NCBI GenBank assembly: GCA_963837635.1
Contig: CAWINY010000004.1
Span: 310,001-374,000, forward strand
Direction: 5' to 3'
DNA length: 64,000 bases
Source of the DNA: CAWINY01 sp963837635
Lineage (GTDB): Bacteria > Acidobacteriota > Terriglobia > Terriglobales > Acidobacteriaceae
The notes under the pieces: model-generated
What the model was told of the DNA's origin: nothing
Databases searched by the model: none
What the model saw: only the letters and a program-made list of their open reading frames with translations
Program-made: the position numbers and the translations under genes
Shown here: positions 18,126 through 26,932 of the stretch, piece after piece
Layout: every line of letters begins with the position of its first letter
Position numbering within the stretch: the stretch's first letter is position 1

Positions 18126-18322
18126 AAATGACCCCTTTTTCTAGAATCTTACCGAGATTATAAATTACCGTTTCAGAGTGGTATACATCTCCGCAAGCGT
18201 TGTCTGCGGAGAACACCATCGACCACTGGCACCCGGCAACGCGTTACGGAGCGGCGAGCGGACGCAAGCTGCCCCAGAATCAAGTGGCGTGTTCCGCACA
18301 GGCTCGCGCAGGAAACGAAGGC

Positions 18323-19792
18323 TTATGCTTCCAGCTTTTTCGTCACCAGTTCATTCAGCAAGGCGGGATTGGCCTGGCCCTTGGTGGCGCGCATCACTTG
18401 GCCGACGAAGAATCCGGCCAGGGTTTTCTTGCCTGCGCGATACTGCTCTACCTGCTTGGGATTGGCGGCAATGACCTCGTCAATAAGCTTCTCCAGAGCG
18501 CTGGAATCGGTGATCTGCTGCGGTTTTTCCTTCTCGTAGATCACCGGAAAGTCCACGCACTGTTCGAACGCCTTGTCGTACAGCTCCTTGAGGATTTTGC
18601 CGGAGATGGTGCCGGCCTCGACCAAATCGGCAGAAGCCGCGACCCCCTGCATCGAGATCGGCGACTGCTCGATGGAAAGCCCCTTGGCCTTCAGTCGGCC
18701 CATCAGTTCGCTCTGCACCAGGTTGGCGACCCGCTTGGGATTCTTGGCCGCGCGCGCCGCGGCTTCGAACTGGTCGGCCAGGGTCTTGGTGACGGTGAGC
18801 GTGTAGGCGTGGCTCTGGGTGATGCCGTAATCGCGGATCATGCGCTCGCGCCGCGCCTCGGGAAGCTCGGGCATACGGGTGTGGATCTCGGCCCGCCAAG
18901 CCTCGTCCACCACCAGCGGGAGCAGGTCGGGCTCGGGGAAGTAGCGATAGTCGTGGGCATGTTCCTTGCCGCGCATGCCATAGGTGCGGCCTTCGCTCGA
19001 GTTGAACAGGCGCGTCTCCTGGAGGATCTTGCCGCCGGCATCGATCACCCCGATGTGGCGCTCGATCTCGTACTCCAGCGCCTGGCGGACGAAGCGGAAG
19101 GAGTTGACGTTCTTGACCTCGGCCTTGGTGCCGAGTTCCTTCTGGCCGCGCGGCCGCACGCTGATATTCGCGTCGCAGCGCAGCGAGCCCTCTTCCATGT
19201 TGACGTCGCTGACGCCGGTGTAAAGGATGATCTCCTTCAGTCGCGTCAGGTATTCGTAGGCTTCGTCGGGAGTGGAGATTTCGGGATCGCTGACAATTTC
19301 GATCAGCGGCACGCCGGTGCGGTTGAGATCGACCTGGCTGCCTTCGCCAGCGCCCTCGTGCATGCTCTTGCCGGCGTCCTCTTCCATGTGGACGCGGGTG
19401 ATGCCGATCTTCCTGCGGCCGCCGTCAGCGGTGGGCACTTCAATCCAGCCATGCTCGGCCAGCGGCTTGTCAAACTGAGAGATCTGGTAGCCCTTAGGCA
19501 GATCCGGATAGAAGTAGTTCTTGCGCGCGAAGATGGAGCGCTCGTTGATGCGGCAGTTGAGCGCCTCGGCGGCGAGCACGGCGAATTCGACCGCCTGCCG
19601 GTTCAGCACCGGCAGCGCCCCGGGAAGCCCCAGGCACACCGGGCAAACATTGGTATTTGGCGGATCGCCGAAGCGGGTCGAGCAGGAGCAGAAAATCTTG
19701 CTGGCCGTCAGCAATTGGACGTGCACTTCCAGGCCGATAACGGGTTCGTACTTGGCGCGAATCGATGCGCTGAGCTCGGGCGTGGTGACCAT
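18323..19792 (-). CDS. gatB: Aspartyl/glutamyl-tRNA amidotransferase subunit B
   Basis: 489 residues from ATG 19792; an upstream in-frame ATG at 19837 would add 15 unconserved residues. The family segment YEPVIGLEVHVQL opens the kinase-like domain. It is followed by the zinc-type cysteines in SKIFCSCSTRFG and NVCPVCLGLPG, and then YFYPDLPKGYQISQFD, RTGVPLIEIVSDPE and SLRCDANISVR. The C-terminal YqeY-like tail (KTLAGFFVGQVMRATKGQAN) is complete. In the GatCAB complex it phosphorylates and amidates misacylated Glu-tRNA(Gln) or Asp-tRNA(Asn). No gatA or gatC is adjacent here. Confidence 0.96.
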   Translation of the reverse strand: MVTTPELSASIRAKYEPVIGLEVHVQLLTASKIFCSCSTRFGDPPNTNVCPVCLGLPGALPVLNRQAVEFAVLAAEALNCRINERSIFARKNYFYPDLPKGYQISQFDKPLAEHGWIEVPTADGGRRKIGITRVHMEEDAGKSMHEGAGEGSQVDLNRTGVPLIEIVSDPEISTPDEAYEYLTRLKEIILYTGVSDVNMEEGSLRCDANISVRPRGQKELGTKAEVKNVNSFRFVRQALEYEIERHIGVIDAGGKILQETRLFNSSEGRTYGMRGKEHAHDYRYFPEPDLLPLVVDEAWRAEIHTRMPELPEARRERMIRDYGITQSHAYTLTVTKTLADQFEAAARAAKNPKRVANLVQSELMGRLKAKGLSIEQSPISMQGVAASADLVEAGTISGKILKELYDKAFEQCVDFPVIYEKEKPQQITDSSALEKLIDEVIAANPKQVEQYRAGKKTLAGFFVGQVMRATKGQANPALLNELVTKKLEA

Positions 19793-19830
19793 AAATAGGA
19801 TTATAGCCAGTCCGCTCTCTCGAAAGTCAT

Positions 19831-19868
19831 CCCACATCTGCCAAAGACGGACAGATGTGGGGCACCCT
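19831..19868. repeat. 36-bp palindromic repeat, ACATCTGCC stem
   Basis: CCCACATCTGCC and GGACAGATGTGGGG form the arms around an AAAGAC-like loop, and the right border reads GGGGCACCCT. It belongs to the same family as the elements at 19984, 34772, 44972, 54390, 54752 and 60430. Confidence 0.85.
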
Positions 19869-19983
19869 CGATTTTCATTGACCGAGGCCCATGTTTACCC
19901 CGGCAAGCGATCAGGCACGCAGAAGCGGGCTGGGAGCGCGCGACGCTGCCGACATCAGAACCCGGAGCTGAAAAACAACCCAA

Positions 19984-20019
19984 CCCACAACTGCCAAAAT
20001 CGGACAGATGTGGGGCACC
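19984..20019. repeat. 36-bp palindromic repeat, ACATCTGCC stem
   Basis: The arms are CCCACAACTGCC and GGACAGATGTGGG, ending in GGGGCACC. One base in the left arm differs from the family form. It lies about 200 bases upstream of glnA. Confidence 0.82.
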
Positions 20020-20218
20020 GGGGTGGCATAAATGCCGCTTATCGGGGGCATAAAAAATATCAATTTCCCCGTCGGCTAACCCGGCCCCTATGCTGAAGGC
20101 CTTAGCTTCTCAAAGAGCGTGGTGAACGCGTATACTCGGGTGTTCAGTACCCCACCGCCAATTTAAGCCGTAAAAGTCCCGCCCCGCCGGAAAGGTCAGG
20201 GCGTTCAAGGAGTGTTTA

Positions 20219-21631
20219 ATGTCTGATCCGAAGAAGGTCCTGGAGTTCGTGAAGCAGAATGACGTGAAGATGCTGGATCTGCGCTTTACGGATCTGCCCG
20301 GCCTGTGGCATCACGTTTCGTATCCGATTGAGGAACTCACCGAAGCTTCGTTCGAGGAAGGGTTCGGCATGGACGGCTCTTCGATCCGTGGCTGGCAAGC
20401 CATCCACGAATCCGACATGCTGCTGATGCCCGATCCCAGCACCTTCCTGCTCGATCCGTTCACCGAAGTATCGACGATGGTCATGATCTGCGACGCGGTC
20501 GATCCGGTCACCAAGCAGCGCTATGACCGCGACCCGCGCTACATCGCCAAGAAGGCGGAGATGTACTTGACTTCCTCCGCCGTCGCCGATACCTGCTACT
20601 TCGGCCCCGAGCTGGAGTTCTTCATCTTCGATAACGTGCGCTTCGACCAACGCGAGCAGCACGGCTTCTACTTCATCGACGCCGAGGAAGGCCGCTGGAA
20701 TTCCGGCCGCAAGGAAAACAATCTCGGCTATCGCCCGCGTTTCAAGGAAGGCTACTTCCCGGTGCCGCCCACCGATCATTACCAGGACCTGCGCACCGAG
20801 ATGATCATGACCATGCAGGAATGCGGAATCGCGGTGGAGTGCCACCATCATGAAGTGGCCACCGGCGGGCAGGCGGAAATCGACATGCGCTTTGCCCCGC
20901 TCCTCCGCATGGCGGACAACGTCCTGCTCTACAAGTATGTAGTGCGCAACGTGGCCAACCAGTACGGCAAGACGGTGACCTTCATGCCCAAGCCCCTGTT
21001 TGGGGACAACGGCAGCGGCATGCACTGCCACCAGTCGCTGTGGAAGGGCGGCAAGCCCCTGTTCGCCGGCGACGGCTATGCCGGATTCTCGCAGATGGGC
21101 CTGTGGTACATCGGCGGCCTGATCAAGCATGGCCCGGCGCTGTCTGCCATCATCGCCCCGACCACCAACTCCTACAAGCGCCTGGTCCCGGGCTTCGAAG
21201 CTCCGGTCAACCTGGCGTACTCGCGCCGCAACCGCTCGGCTGCCTGCCGTATCCCGATGTATTCGGCGTCGCCGAAGGCCAAGCGCGTCGAGTTCCGTCC
21301 TCCCGACCCGAGCGCCAACCCCTACCTGGCATTTGCGGCCATGCTGATGGCCGGGCTGGATGGCATCGAGAACAAGATCGATCCGGGTCAGCCTTTGGAC
21401 AAGGATATTTACGATCTGGCTCCCGAGGAACTGGCCAAGGTGCCGTCGATGCCAGGCTCGCTGGAAGAGGCGCTGGACGCTCTGGAAGCCGATCATCAGT
21501 TCCTGCTCAAGGGCGACGTCTTCACCGAAGAGCTGCTGAAGACCTACATCGCCTACAAGCGCGAGAAGGAAGTCCAGGCGGTGAAGCTGCGTCCCCATCC
21601 TTACGAGTTCGCCCTGTACTACGACATTTAA
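20219..21631 (+). CDS. glnA: Glutamine synthetase, type I
   Basis: 470 residues, the normal GSI length. The enzyme makes glutamine from glutamate, ammonia and ATP as a dodecamer in the cytoplasm. Visible signatures are EGFGMDGSSIRGW near the start, FGPELEFFIFD, the ammonia/metal-site region MPKPLFGDNGSGMHCHQS, NRSAACRIP and KRVEFRPPDPSANPYLAFAA. The loop KDIYDLAPEE carries the tyrosine that is adenylylated in the GSI-beta group, so control by GlnE-type adenylylation is plausible. AAGGAG precedes ATG, and a strong terminator follows at 21657. Confidence 0.97.
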   Translation: MSDPKKVLEFVKQNDVKMLDLRFTDLPGLWHHVSYPIEELTEASFEEGFGMDGSSIRGWQAIHESDMLLMPDPSTFLLDPFTEVSTMVMICDAVDPVTKQRYDRDPRYIAKKAEMYLTSSAVADTCYFGPELEFFIFDNVRFDQREQHGFYFIDAEEGRWNSGRKENNLGYRPRFKEGYFPVPPTDHYQDLRTEMIMTMQECGIAVECHHHEVATGGQAEIDMRFAPLLRMADNVLLYKYVVRNVANQYGKTVTFMPKPLFGDNGSGMHCHQSLWKGGKPLFAGDGYAGFSQMGLWYIGGLIKHGPALSAIIAPTTNSYKRLVPGFEAPVNLAYSRRNRSAACRIPMYSASPKAKRVEFRPPDPSANPYLAFAAMLMAGLDGIENKIDPGQPLDKDIYDLAPEELAKVPSMPGSLEEALDALEADHQFLLKGDVFTEELLKTYIAYKREKEVQAVKLRPHPYEFALYYDI

Positions 21632-21656
21632 TCTGGCCGAAGTTGCCACTCAACCC

Positions 21657-21684
21657 AAAGGCCCGGCGAAAGCCGGGCCTTTTC
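21657..21684 (+). terminator. Intrinsic terminator of glnA
   Basis: GGCCCGGC, a GAAA tetraloop and GCCGGGCC form an 8-bp GC-rich stem. AAA precedes it and TTTTCT follows, 25 bases after the glnA stop. Confidence 0.9.
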
Positions 21685-21716
21685 TCTGCGGATTGTGGAT
21701 TTTTATTCATGCGGAG

Positions 21717-21752
21717 GGTGCCCCACGTTCAGCGCGAAGCGCTTAACGTGGG
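21717..21752. repeat. 36-bp palindromic repeat, ACGTT-AGCGC stem
   Basis: The left border GGTGCCCCA leads into CGTTCAGCGC, a GAA loop, GCGCTTAACG and TGGG. It has the same border and length as the ACATCTGCC family but a different stem. A near-identical element in reverse orientation is at 27752-27787. Confidence 0.8.
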
Positions 21753-21788
21753 ACGCTCTGCACATCACGTGGAATGCGACGAAGACTT

Positions 21789-22664
21789 CTAGGCTTTTGT
21801 TCTCTCCTGAAGAATTTTCGCAACCGCCGACTTAAGCTCGGCCTGTTCCTTCAAAACAGAACTGATGCGATCTGCGAGTTCCGTCAGAACAATGCGGATG
21901 CTTTGCGCCAACTCAAGGCACTTCGAGTCATCCCGTTCATGGATTCCTCTGCTAAGTGCGGCGTGTAGCAGCTTAAGAGGATTGTGACCGTCAATGAGCA
22001 GCGATTCAGGGAGCGCGTCCTTGATTGAGTCAACGGCCTTCGAAAACTGATCCTCTGCCAGCGCAGCCTGGAGAGGATTAATGACTTCGTCGCTCGCATT
22101 CACCTTCTTGGCAACCCTGATTATTGCTTCAAGGATTCGATTCTTCTGGTTTTCGACACCGCGTCGGTAATAGACGAATGCACCAATTCCCAGACCTCTG
22201 TTTTCCGATTTTCTACCTTTGAGAAAGAGTTCCCTGTCAGGGCCAATGAGTGAGATCACTCTCGACGGCGTTGGCGGTCCAAATGCCGGAACTTCGCCTA
22301 TTTTGAGCACAACCATCTCCAGCCCAGTCTCCGGCCTTATGATCAAGGCGAAATGTTTTTGCGCGTGTTGGCAATGACGGCACCTATAGACCATGATCCC
22401 GTAGCCAAGCGCGTCCGATCCCGCATACACGCGTCCTTCAACGTGATCGAACCACATCGTGGATTGGCATTCGGGCTGGTCACAATAAAGCTGAATCGGC
22501 TCAGTGCCTGGCCCAAACCGCCCTCCTGCGAACTCTACGATCGAATCATGAACATGAACCGGCACTTCTGGTGGAGTTTGCTCCAGAAACGCTTTCCACT
22601 TCACGGGCTGTTCAGCCTGGTTCTCCCGGTTGGTCTCCGGCTCAATTGCTCCATCCGCATCCAT
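21789..22664 (-). CDS. Hypothetical protein with zinc-ribbon-like cysteines
   Basis: 291 residues, unrecognised. Residues ~60-100 contain CDQPEC and, some 30 residues on, YRCRHCQHAQKHF. Together these look like a four-cysteine zinc-ribbon site. The C-terminal ~110 residues are helical and charged (RILEAIIRVAKKVNASDEV; ADRISSVLKEQAELKSAVAK) and likely form a helical bundle or coiled coil. No signal peptide or membrane segment is seen. It is convergent to glnA and otherwise isolated. Codon use looks less GC-biased than glnA, so a mobile or accessory origin is possible. Confidence 0.6.
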   Translation of the reverse strand: MDADGAIEPETNRENQAEQPVKWKAFLEQTPPEVPVHVHDSIVEFAGGRFGPGTEPIQLYCDQPECQSTMWFDHVEGRVYAGSDALGYGIMVYRCRHCQHAQKHFALIIRPETGLEMVVLKIGEVPAFGPPTPSRVISLIGPDRELFLKGRKSENRGLGIGAFVYYRRGVENQKNRILEAIIRVAKKVNASDEVINPLQAALAEDQFSKAVDSIKDALPESLLIDGHNPLKLLHAALSRGIHERDDSKCLELAQSIRIVLTELADRISSVLKEQAELKSAVAKILQERTKA

Positions 22665-23068
22665 TCGTTATTTTCATCCTTTCCGGGCAGTAATTCTACG
22701 GCACTGAAGAGAACCCGAAGAAGCGGAAAGTCACTGTGCCGTTATCGTTTCCACTAGAGGCAGGTGGCCCAGTCTACGGTTCTCGTTCATCACCACTACC
22801 CGGTTGAGGCGCCCCCCATTCTATGAGGGTGCCGCGTCCTAGCCCGGGTTTGGCTGGGGCGGGTCTTTCAGGATCCGGGGGATCCCAGAACACCGCGACA
22901 CGATGATACTGAGCTCTGTCATATGGCGGCAAATTTCCGCTGCGCAAAATGGTGAGCTACCCACCGGCCTCGCCAGCCCGCGGGCATTGGCGACGTGAAT
23001 GTCGGGGGCATCCAAAAGGGAGGAAAACACCATCGAAGCGGCAATACACATGTTTGAGAGGGAGCCGT
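22665..23068. other. Intergenic region upstream of two divergent hypotheticals
   Basis: About 400 bases between the zinc-ribbon-like gene (-) and the small gene at 23069 (+). It probably carries both promoters. I see no RNA motif or clear repeat; a GGATCCGGGGGATCC inverted pair near 22870-22884 is short and may be chance. Confidence 0.35.
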
Positions 23069-23404
23069 ATGAATCGGAATCTCAAGAACGACCTGCTAGA
23101 GGACTTGAACGACGCGTCGGCGTCTTTGAATCGCTCCCAAGGGCGCTTGAAGACTGAAAGAGGGCTGTCAGTCCTTGAGTGTTTTGACGATATCGAAAAG
23201 GCTATACGGGCCGTGGAGAGCGTTCGGCTTGCGGTGCAAGAAGGTTCTTACGACCACAAATCCAACACAGCCTTCATCCCCGAACATATTCAGAAAGAAA
23301 ACCTGCTCCAAGCAGAGGTCGTCACTCTGGCGCAGAACGTTCGTGCCGAGCGAAAGCCGAAAACTGGCGAGCCTGTCAGGCACATGCTCCGTAAGGCAGC
23401 TTGA
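23069..23404 (+). CDS. Small hypothetical protein
   Basis: 111 residues from ATG 23069, chosen because GAGGGAG lies about six bases upstream; an upstream in-frame ATG at 22949 has no such site and gives an arginine-rich, unlikely N-terminus. The product is hydrophilic and helical (LKNDLLEDLNDASASLNRS; CFDDIEKAIRAVESVRLA) with no cysteine-rich or membrane part. It is unrecognised, and nothing nearby suggests a role. Confidence 0.5.
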   Translation: MNRNLKNDLLEDLNDASASLNRSQGRLKTERGLSVLECFDDIEKAIRAVESVRLAVQEGSYDHKSNTAFIPEHIQKENLLQAEVVTLAQNVRAERKPKTGEPVRHMLRKAA

Positions 23405-23548
23405 TGTTTGTACTCAGGAGTAGAGCTGGTGGCAAACCAGCCCTTTTCTGTTTATCTGGGCACCCTCAATTGTGTGGTGGTGGTGGTGGTGAGCGGGAAC
23501 GGTAGGCTGGGCACCTGCGAGGACGCCCTACAATCCTTTGTTGATTGC

Positions 23549-23635
23549 TGGTGCCGGGAGGGGGAATCGAACCCCCAAGGACCGAAGTCCGGCGGATTTT
23601 GAGTCCGCTGCGTCTGCCAGTTCCGCCATCCCGGC
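23549..23635 (-). tRNA. tRNA-Leu (anticodon CAA)
   Basis: On the minus strand a 7-bp acceptor stem (GCCGGGA with TCCCGGC) closes an 87-base class II tRNA with a long variable arm and an encoded CCA end. The anticodon stem GCGGA/TCCGC encloses CTCAAAA, giving anticodon CAA for UUG codons. The T-arm GGTTCGATTCC is canonical. Confidence 0.96.
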
Positions 23636-23953
23636 TTGGGACTACTTGCGGTAGAGCAACTTCTGCCGACTAGCGGTGATTGCCTTTAGTTGCTCTCGAT
23701 CACCGGGGCCAGTTCTGATCTCAGTTGCTCCATTCTGAGCACGGTTAGTATCGCACAACCACCGGACGGCTTCCAACTGGTGCGGCAGTGCATCGCCGCT
23801 GCGCCGCCGTCGATGATGCTGCGGGGGAGAGGCAGGCTAATTCAGGATCATGGCCAGCCCTTGTCATTGCCCTCTTCTAAGACAACATGGGCCAACTTCC
23901 GCAATAGGCGGCAATTTAGGACGCTATGGATCGCCACTGATGTATGCTGACCC
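23636..23953. other. Gap between tRNA-Leu and the MgtE-like gene
   Basis: 318 bases with no recognisable gene or palindrome. It should contain the tRNA promoter (minus strand) and the promoter of the plus-strand gene at 23954, but I could not pick out a convincing pair of hexamers. Confidence 0.35.
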
Positions 23954-25198
23954 GTGATGTCTGTGATGGCATTGACGGAATTGCTGGGCGCCGCGGTGAT
24001 CGATTCAAACGGGGCCCACGCTGGCCGTGTGCATGAGGTGACGCTCTGCCCGCAGGACGATCCGGTCCGTGTCTCGTCCCTCGTGGTGCGAACCAAGCAG
24101 GGGGATCGCTTGGTCAGCGCGGCCGCCATTATCTCCGCCAACGCGCAAGTCCATATAGCCACGCCGCAAGCGGAGTGGGTGCAGTATGCCGGGGGCGAAG
24201 GTCTGCTGCTGCTCGGCCGCGATCTGCTGGATCAGCAGATCATCGACGTCCACGGGCGCAAGGTGGTCCGCGTTAACGACGTGGACCTGCTGCAAGACAC
24301 CCTCGACCATCACCTGGTGCTGAAGGTCGGCGCGGTCGACGTTGGCTCGCGCGGCGCGCTCCGCCGCCTGCTCAAGGGCCTGCTTCCTGCCGGCACGCTT
24401 CGCCGCTTCCTGAATAGGTTCCCGGAGCACCCGATTCCGTGGGAGTTTGTGGATCTGATCGAGACTGACCCGGCGCGGCGCGTCAAGCTGAAGATCTCTC
24501 ACGAACGGCTGGCCAAGCTGCACCCAGCCGATATTGCGGACATCGTCGAAGACCTCGCTCCCGCCGAGCGCGAAGCCGTCTTCGAGACCCTCGACGAGGA
24601 GGTTGCCGCCGAGGCGCTGGAGGAAATTCATCCCAAAGTGCAGGCTTCGATTCTCAGCTCGCTCGACTCCGACCGCGCGGCTGACATCGTCGAGGAGATG
24701 AACCCCGATGCTGCCGCCGACGTGCTCGGCGACCTGCCGCAGGAAACCAGCGACAACATTCTCGAGGAGATGGAACCCGAGCAGCGCGAGGATGTGGAAG
24801 AGCTGCTCGAGTTCCACGAGAACACCGCCGCCGGGCGCATGACCACCGATTTCCTTGCGCTCAGCGAAAGCTCCACAGTGCACGACGCGGTGGAGGCCAT
24901 GCGCCAATTCGAAGGCGGGCTTGAGAACCTGAACACCGTGTTTCTGCTCGGTCCGGACAGCAAACTGACCGGCGCCGTCCACCTGCCGAATATCGTCCTG
25001 GCTACGCCCGATCAGCCATTGAAGCCGCTTGCCAGCGAACCGTTAATCTCGATTCATACCGGTGCGGACGAAAAAGAGATTGCCGAACTCTTTGACAAGT
25101 ACAACCTGCTCACCCTGCCCGTGGTGGACGAAGAGGGCTGCCTGATCGGCGTGATCACCGCCGACGACATCATCAGCCTGCTGCGCGCCAAGCTGTGA
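23954..25198 (+). CDS. Stand-alone PRC-barrel / MgtE-N / CBS regulatory protein
   Basis: 414 residues and no membrane segment. Residues ~1-150 look like two PRC-barrel-type beta domains (GAAVIDSNGAHAGRVHEVTL; QQIIDVHGRKVVRVNDVDLL). Residues ~190-290 match the MgtE N-terminal superhelix (KLHPADIADIVEDLAPAERE; DSDRAADIVEEMNPDAAADV). Residues ~295-414 are a CBS pair (MTTDFLALSESSTVHDAVEA; LPVVDEEGCLIGVITADDI). In MgtE these cytosolic domains sense Mg2+ and gate the channel; here the channel domain is absent. Related acidobacterial proteins are often beside Nramp-type metal transporters, from memory; none is here. It may sense divalent cations for a transporter elsewhere. Confidence 0.85.
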   Translation: MMSVMALTELLGAAVIDSNGAHAGRVHEVTLCPQDDPVRVSSLVVRTKQGDRLVSAAAIISANAQVHIATPQAEWVQYAGGEGLLLLGRDLLDQQIIDVHGRKVVRVNDVDLLQDTLDHHLVLKVGAVDVGSRGALRRLLKGLLPAGTLRRFLNRFPEHPIPWEFVDLIETDPARRVKLKISHERLAKLHPADIADIVEDLAPAEREAVFETLDEEVAAEALEEIHPKVQASILSSLDSDRAADIVEEMNPDAAADVLGDLPQETSDNILEEMEPEQREDVEELLEFHENTAAGRMTTDFLALSESSTVHDAVEAMRQFEGGLENLNTVFLLGPDSKLTGAVHLPNIVLATPDQPLKPLASEPLISIHTGADEKEIAELFDKYNLLTLPVVDEEGCLIGVITADDIISLLRAKL

Positions 25199-25232
25199 GA
25201 ATCTAGCTCAGAAGTTGATTGGCGCCGTAGCC

Positions 25233-25322
25233 GATGCGCGTAGCGGCGGCATTCGTTAGCCCAGCGCTTTAGCGCTGGGAAAGCACGGGAGCCTGACATG
25301 TCGCCGCTACGCGGCTCGCATC
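25233..25322. repeat. Large inverted repeat with inner perfect palindrome
   Basis: The outer arms GCGCGTAGCGGCG (about 25236) and CGCCGCTACGCGGC (about 25302) flank the inner CCCAGCGC-TTTA-GCGCTGGG at 25260-25279. It follows the MgtE-like stop by 35 bases and could act as a transcript end, but no U-tract follows. Confidence 0.65.
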
Positions 25323-25394
25323 AGCCCAGTGCTTCAGATGTGAGGGGACTGTGATCTCGCCAGACTCGAGTGGGGTCAGACTCTTGGGCAACGC

Positions 25395-25560
25395 AGATTC
25401 GAGCCGCTTTCCACGTGCCCGTTCTGCGTCGGCCTGCCGGGTTGGATGTGGACCAGCATGAGCTTCTTCTCTTCCGCCCAGCCGATCAACCGTTCCAGCA
25501 CACGGATCACGCGGCCACTGCCGAGCTGGTTGGCCGGCAGCAGCCGCGATCCGGAGCTGT
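25395..25560 (-). pseudogene. IS3-family transposase fragment
   Basis: The minus strand encodes VLERLIGWAEEKKLMLVHIQ followed by PGRPTQNGHVES. This is the segment preceding the catalytic glutamate of IS3-group OrfB integrases. About 55 codons remain, with no start, no further DDE residues and no visible element ends. It directly abuts the stop codon of the aldehyde dehydrogenase gene. Confidence 0.75.
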
Positions 25561-25564
25561 TCTA

Positions 25565-26932
25565 CTACGCTCTCCTGCGAGCCATACGCTTGATGTTGAG
25601 CAGGTTCGCGTAGCCTACGTTTTCGCTGGTGATGTTGCCGCCGCTTGAGCCGCAGCCCAAAGTCAGCGACGGGACATAGGCGTTGTACAGGGCGCCGATG
25701 CTGCCGTGAACCGAGGGATGGTTCCACATCACGCGGTTGGCATTCACCCTAAGGGCGAACTCCTGTGCCACGGCTTCGCTCTCGGTAAATACCGCTGCCG
25801 AGTGGCCGGCGCCGCCGAATTCAAGCTGAGCGCAGGCTGCCTTGATGGCCGCGTCCTTGCTCGGGGCGAGTAACCAGCCCAGAACCGGCGATAGCTTCTC
25901 GTGGCTCATCCAGTCTTCGCCGCTGGTGGAGTTCAGAGGAACCATCAGCAACTTCCGGTCTTCGGGGATCTTCAGGCCGGCCAGTGCGCCGATCACCTGC
26001 GCGCTCTTGCCCACGATGGCGATCGACGGAATGCCGCGCTCCTTGTCGAACATCACCTTTTCCAGCAGGGCCTTTTCCGCATCGGTGCACATGTAGGCGC
26101 CCTGCGCCTCAAACAGCTTCAGCGCCTTGTCGCAGGTGGCCTTATCGTCAAAGATCACCGACTGGTCGGAGGAGCAGATGGTGCCGTTATCGAAGGTCTT
26201 GGAGGCGATCACGTCGTCCACAGCCATCTTCAGGTTGGCGGTCTTTTCGATGTAGACCGGTACGTCCCCAGGTCCCACGCCCAGGGCGGGGTGGCCGGAG
26301 CTGTAAGCGGCCCGCACCATGGCACCGCCGCCGGTGGCGATGATGATGGAGACACCCGGGTGTTTCATCAGTGAGTCGGTGGCCTCCACGGAAGGCTGGG
26401 TGATCCACTGGATGCAGTCCTTCGGAGCGCCCGCAGCCACGGCGGCGTCAAGCATGATCTTGGCGGCTGCCGCGCTAGACTTCTGCGCACGGGGATGGAA
26501 GGCGAAGATGATCACGTTGCGCCCTTTGAGCGCAATCAGAGCCTTGAACATCGTGGTCGAAGTCGGGTTGGTGGTCGGAGTCACGGCCGCCACAACTCCG
26601 AACGGCTCGGCGATGGAGATGATGCCATCCTGTTCTCCGATGACGCCCACCGACTTTTTGCCCACCAGGTAGTCGTACACCACCTTGATGCCAAAGTGAT
26701 TCTTGATGACTTTGTCTTCCACGTTGCCGATACCGGTCTCTTCAACGGCAAACTCGGCCAGATAACGCTCGTTGGCCACGCCGGCCTCCGCCATGGCCGT
26801 CATGATCTTGTCAACCTGCTCCTGGTTGAACGTCTTGAACACTTCCAGCGCCTTGAGCGCCTTGCCTGCCATTACATCGATTTCCTGCGCTGCCGACGTA
26901 ACGTCTTTAGCCTCTTTAACCGCCGTTGCCAT
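25565..26932 (-). CDS. CoA-acylating aldehyde dehydrogenase
   Basis: 455 residues of the aldehyde dehydrogenase superfamily, closest in layout to the N-terminal half of AdhE and to EutE/SauS-type enzymes that interconvert aldehyde and acyl-CoA with NAD. It shows ISIAEPFGVVAAVTPTTNPT (cofactor entry), AFHPRAQKSS, FDNGTICSSDQS with the catalytic Cys, ALGVGPGDVPVYIEKTANL and LTLGCGSSGGNITSENVGY near the end. No iron alcohol dehydrogenase domain is fused and no microcompartment shell gene is near, so a cytosolic acetaldehyde dehydrogenase (acetylating) is the best guess. The frame is intact despite the neighbouring IS3 remnant. Confidence 0.87.
   Translation of the reverse strand: MATAVKEAKDVTSAAQEIDVMAGKALKALEVFKTFNQEQVDKIMTAMAEAGVANERYLAEFAVEETGIGNVEDKVIKNHFGIKVVYDYLVGKKSVGVIGEQDGIISIAEPFGVVAAVTPTTNPTSTTMFKALIALKGRNVIIFAFHPRAQKSSAAAAKIMLDAAVAAGAPKDCIQWITQPSVEATDSLMKHPGVSIIIATGGGAMVRAAYSSGHPALGVGPGDVPVYIEKTANLKMAVDDVIASKTFDNGTICSSDQSVIFDDKATCDKALKLFEAQGAYMCTDAEKALLEKVMFDKERGIPSIAIVGKSAQVIGALAGLKIPEDRKLLMVPLNSTSGEDWMSHEKLSPVLGWLLAPSKDAAIKAACAQLEFGGAGHSAAVFTESEAVAQEFALRVNANRVMWNHPSVHGSIGALYNAYVPSLTLGCGSSGGNITSENVGYANLLNIKRMARRRA

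Larger units (their letters stand above)
19793..20218. other. Divergent gatB/glnA intergenic region
   Basis: These 426 bases separate divergently transcribed gatB and glnA, so both promoters must be here. Two palindromic repeats (19831-19868 and 19984-20019) occupy part of it. AAGGAG lies just before the glnA start. A TATACT hexamer near 20127-20132 could be a glnA -10 box, but no convincing -35 partner was found. Confidence 0.5.

Noticed and set aside
18200..19798. A 532-codon open frame on the plus strand opposite gatB
   Set aside because: It mirrors the codon structure of gatB (GC-rich third positions), shows only low-complexity Leu/Val/Asp text with no domain, and the minus-strand frame is a clear full-length GatB.
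20216..21649. A 477-codon minus-strand open frame opposite glnA
   Set aside because: It is a shadow of the strongly biased glnA coding sequence; it is His/Arg/Val-rich with no recognisable fold.
22949..23068. N-terminal extension of the small protein at 23069
   Set aside because: The extra 40 residues are Arg/Pro/Gly-rich and no ribosome site precedes them, whereas GAGGGAG precedes ATG 23069.
23461..23500. (GTG)n run after the small hypothetical gene as a functional repeat
   Set aside because: Five GTG units only; it may be a slippage tract, and no gene or phase-variable promoter lies at the right place.
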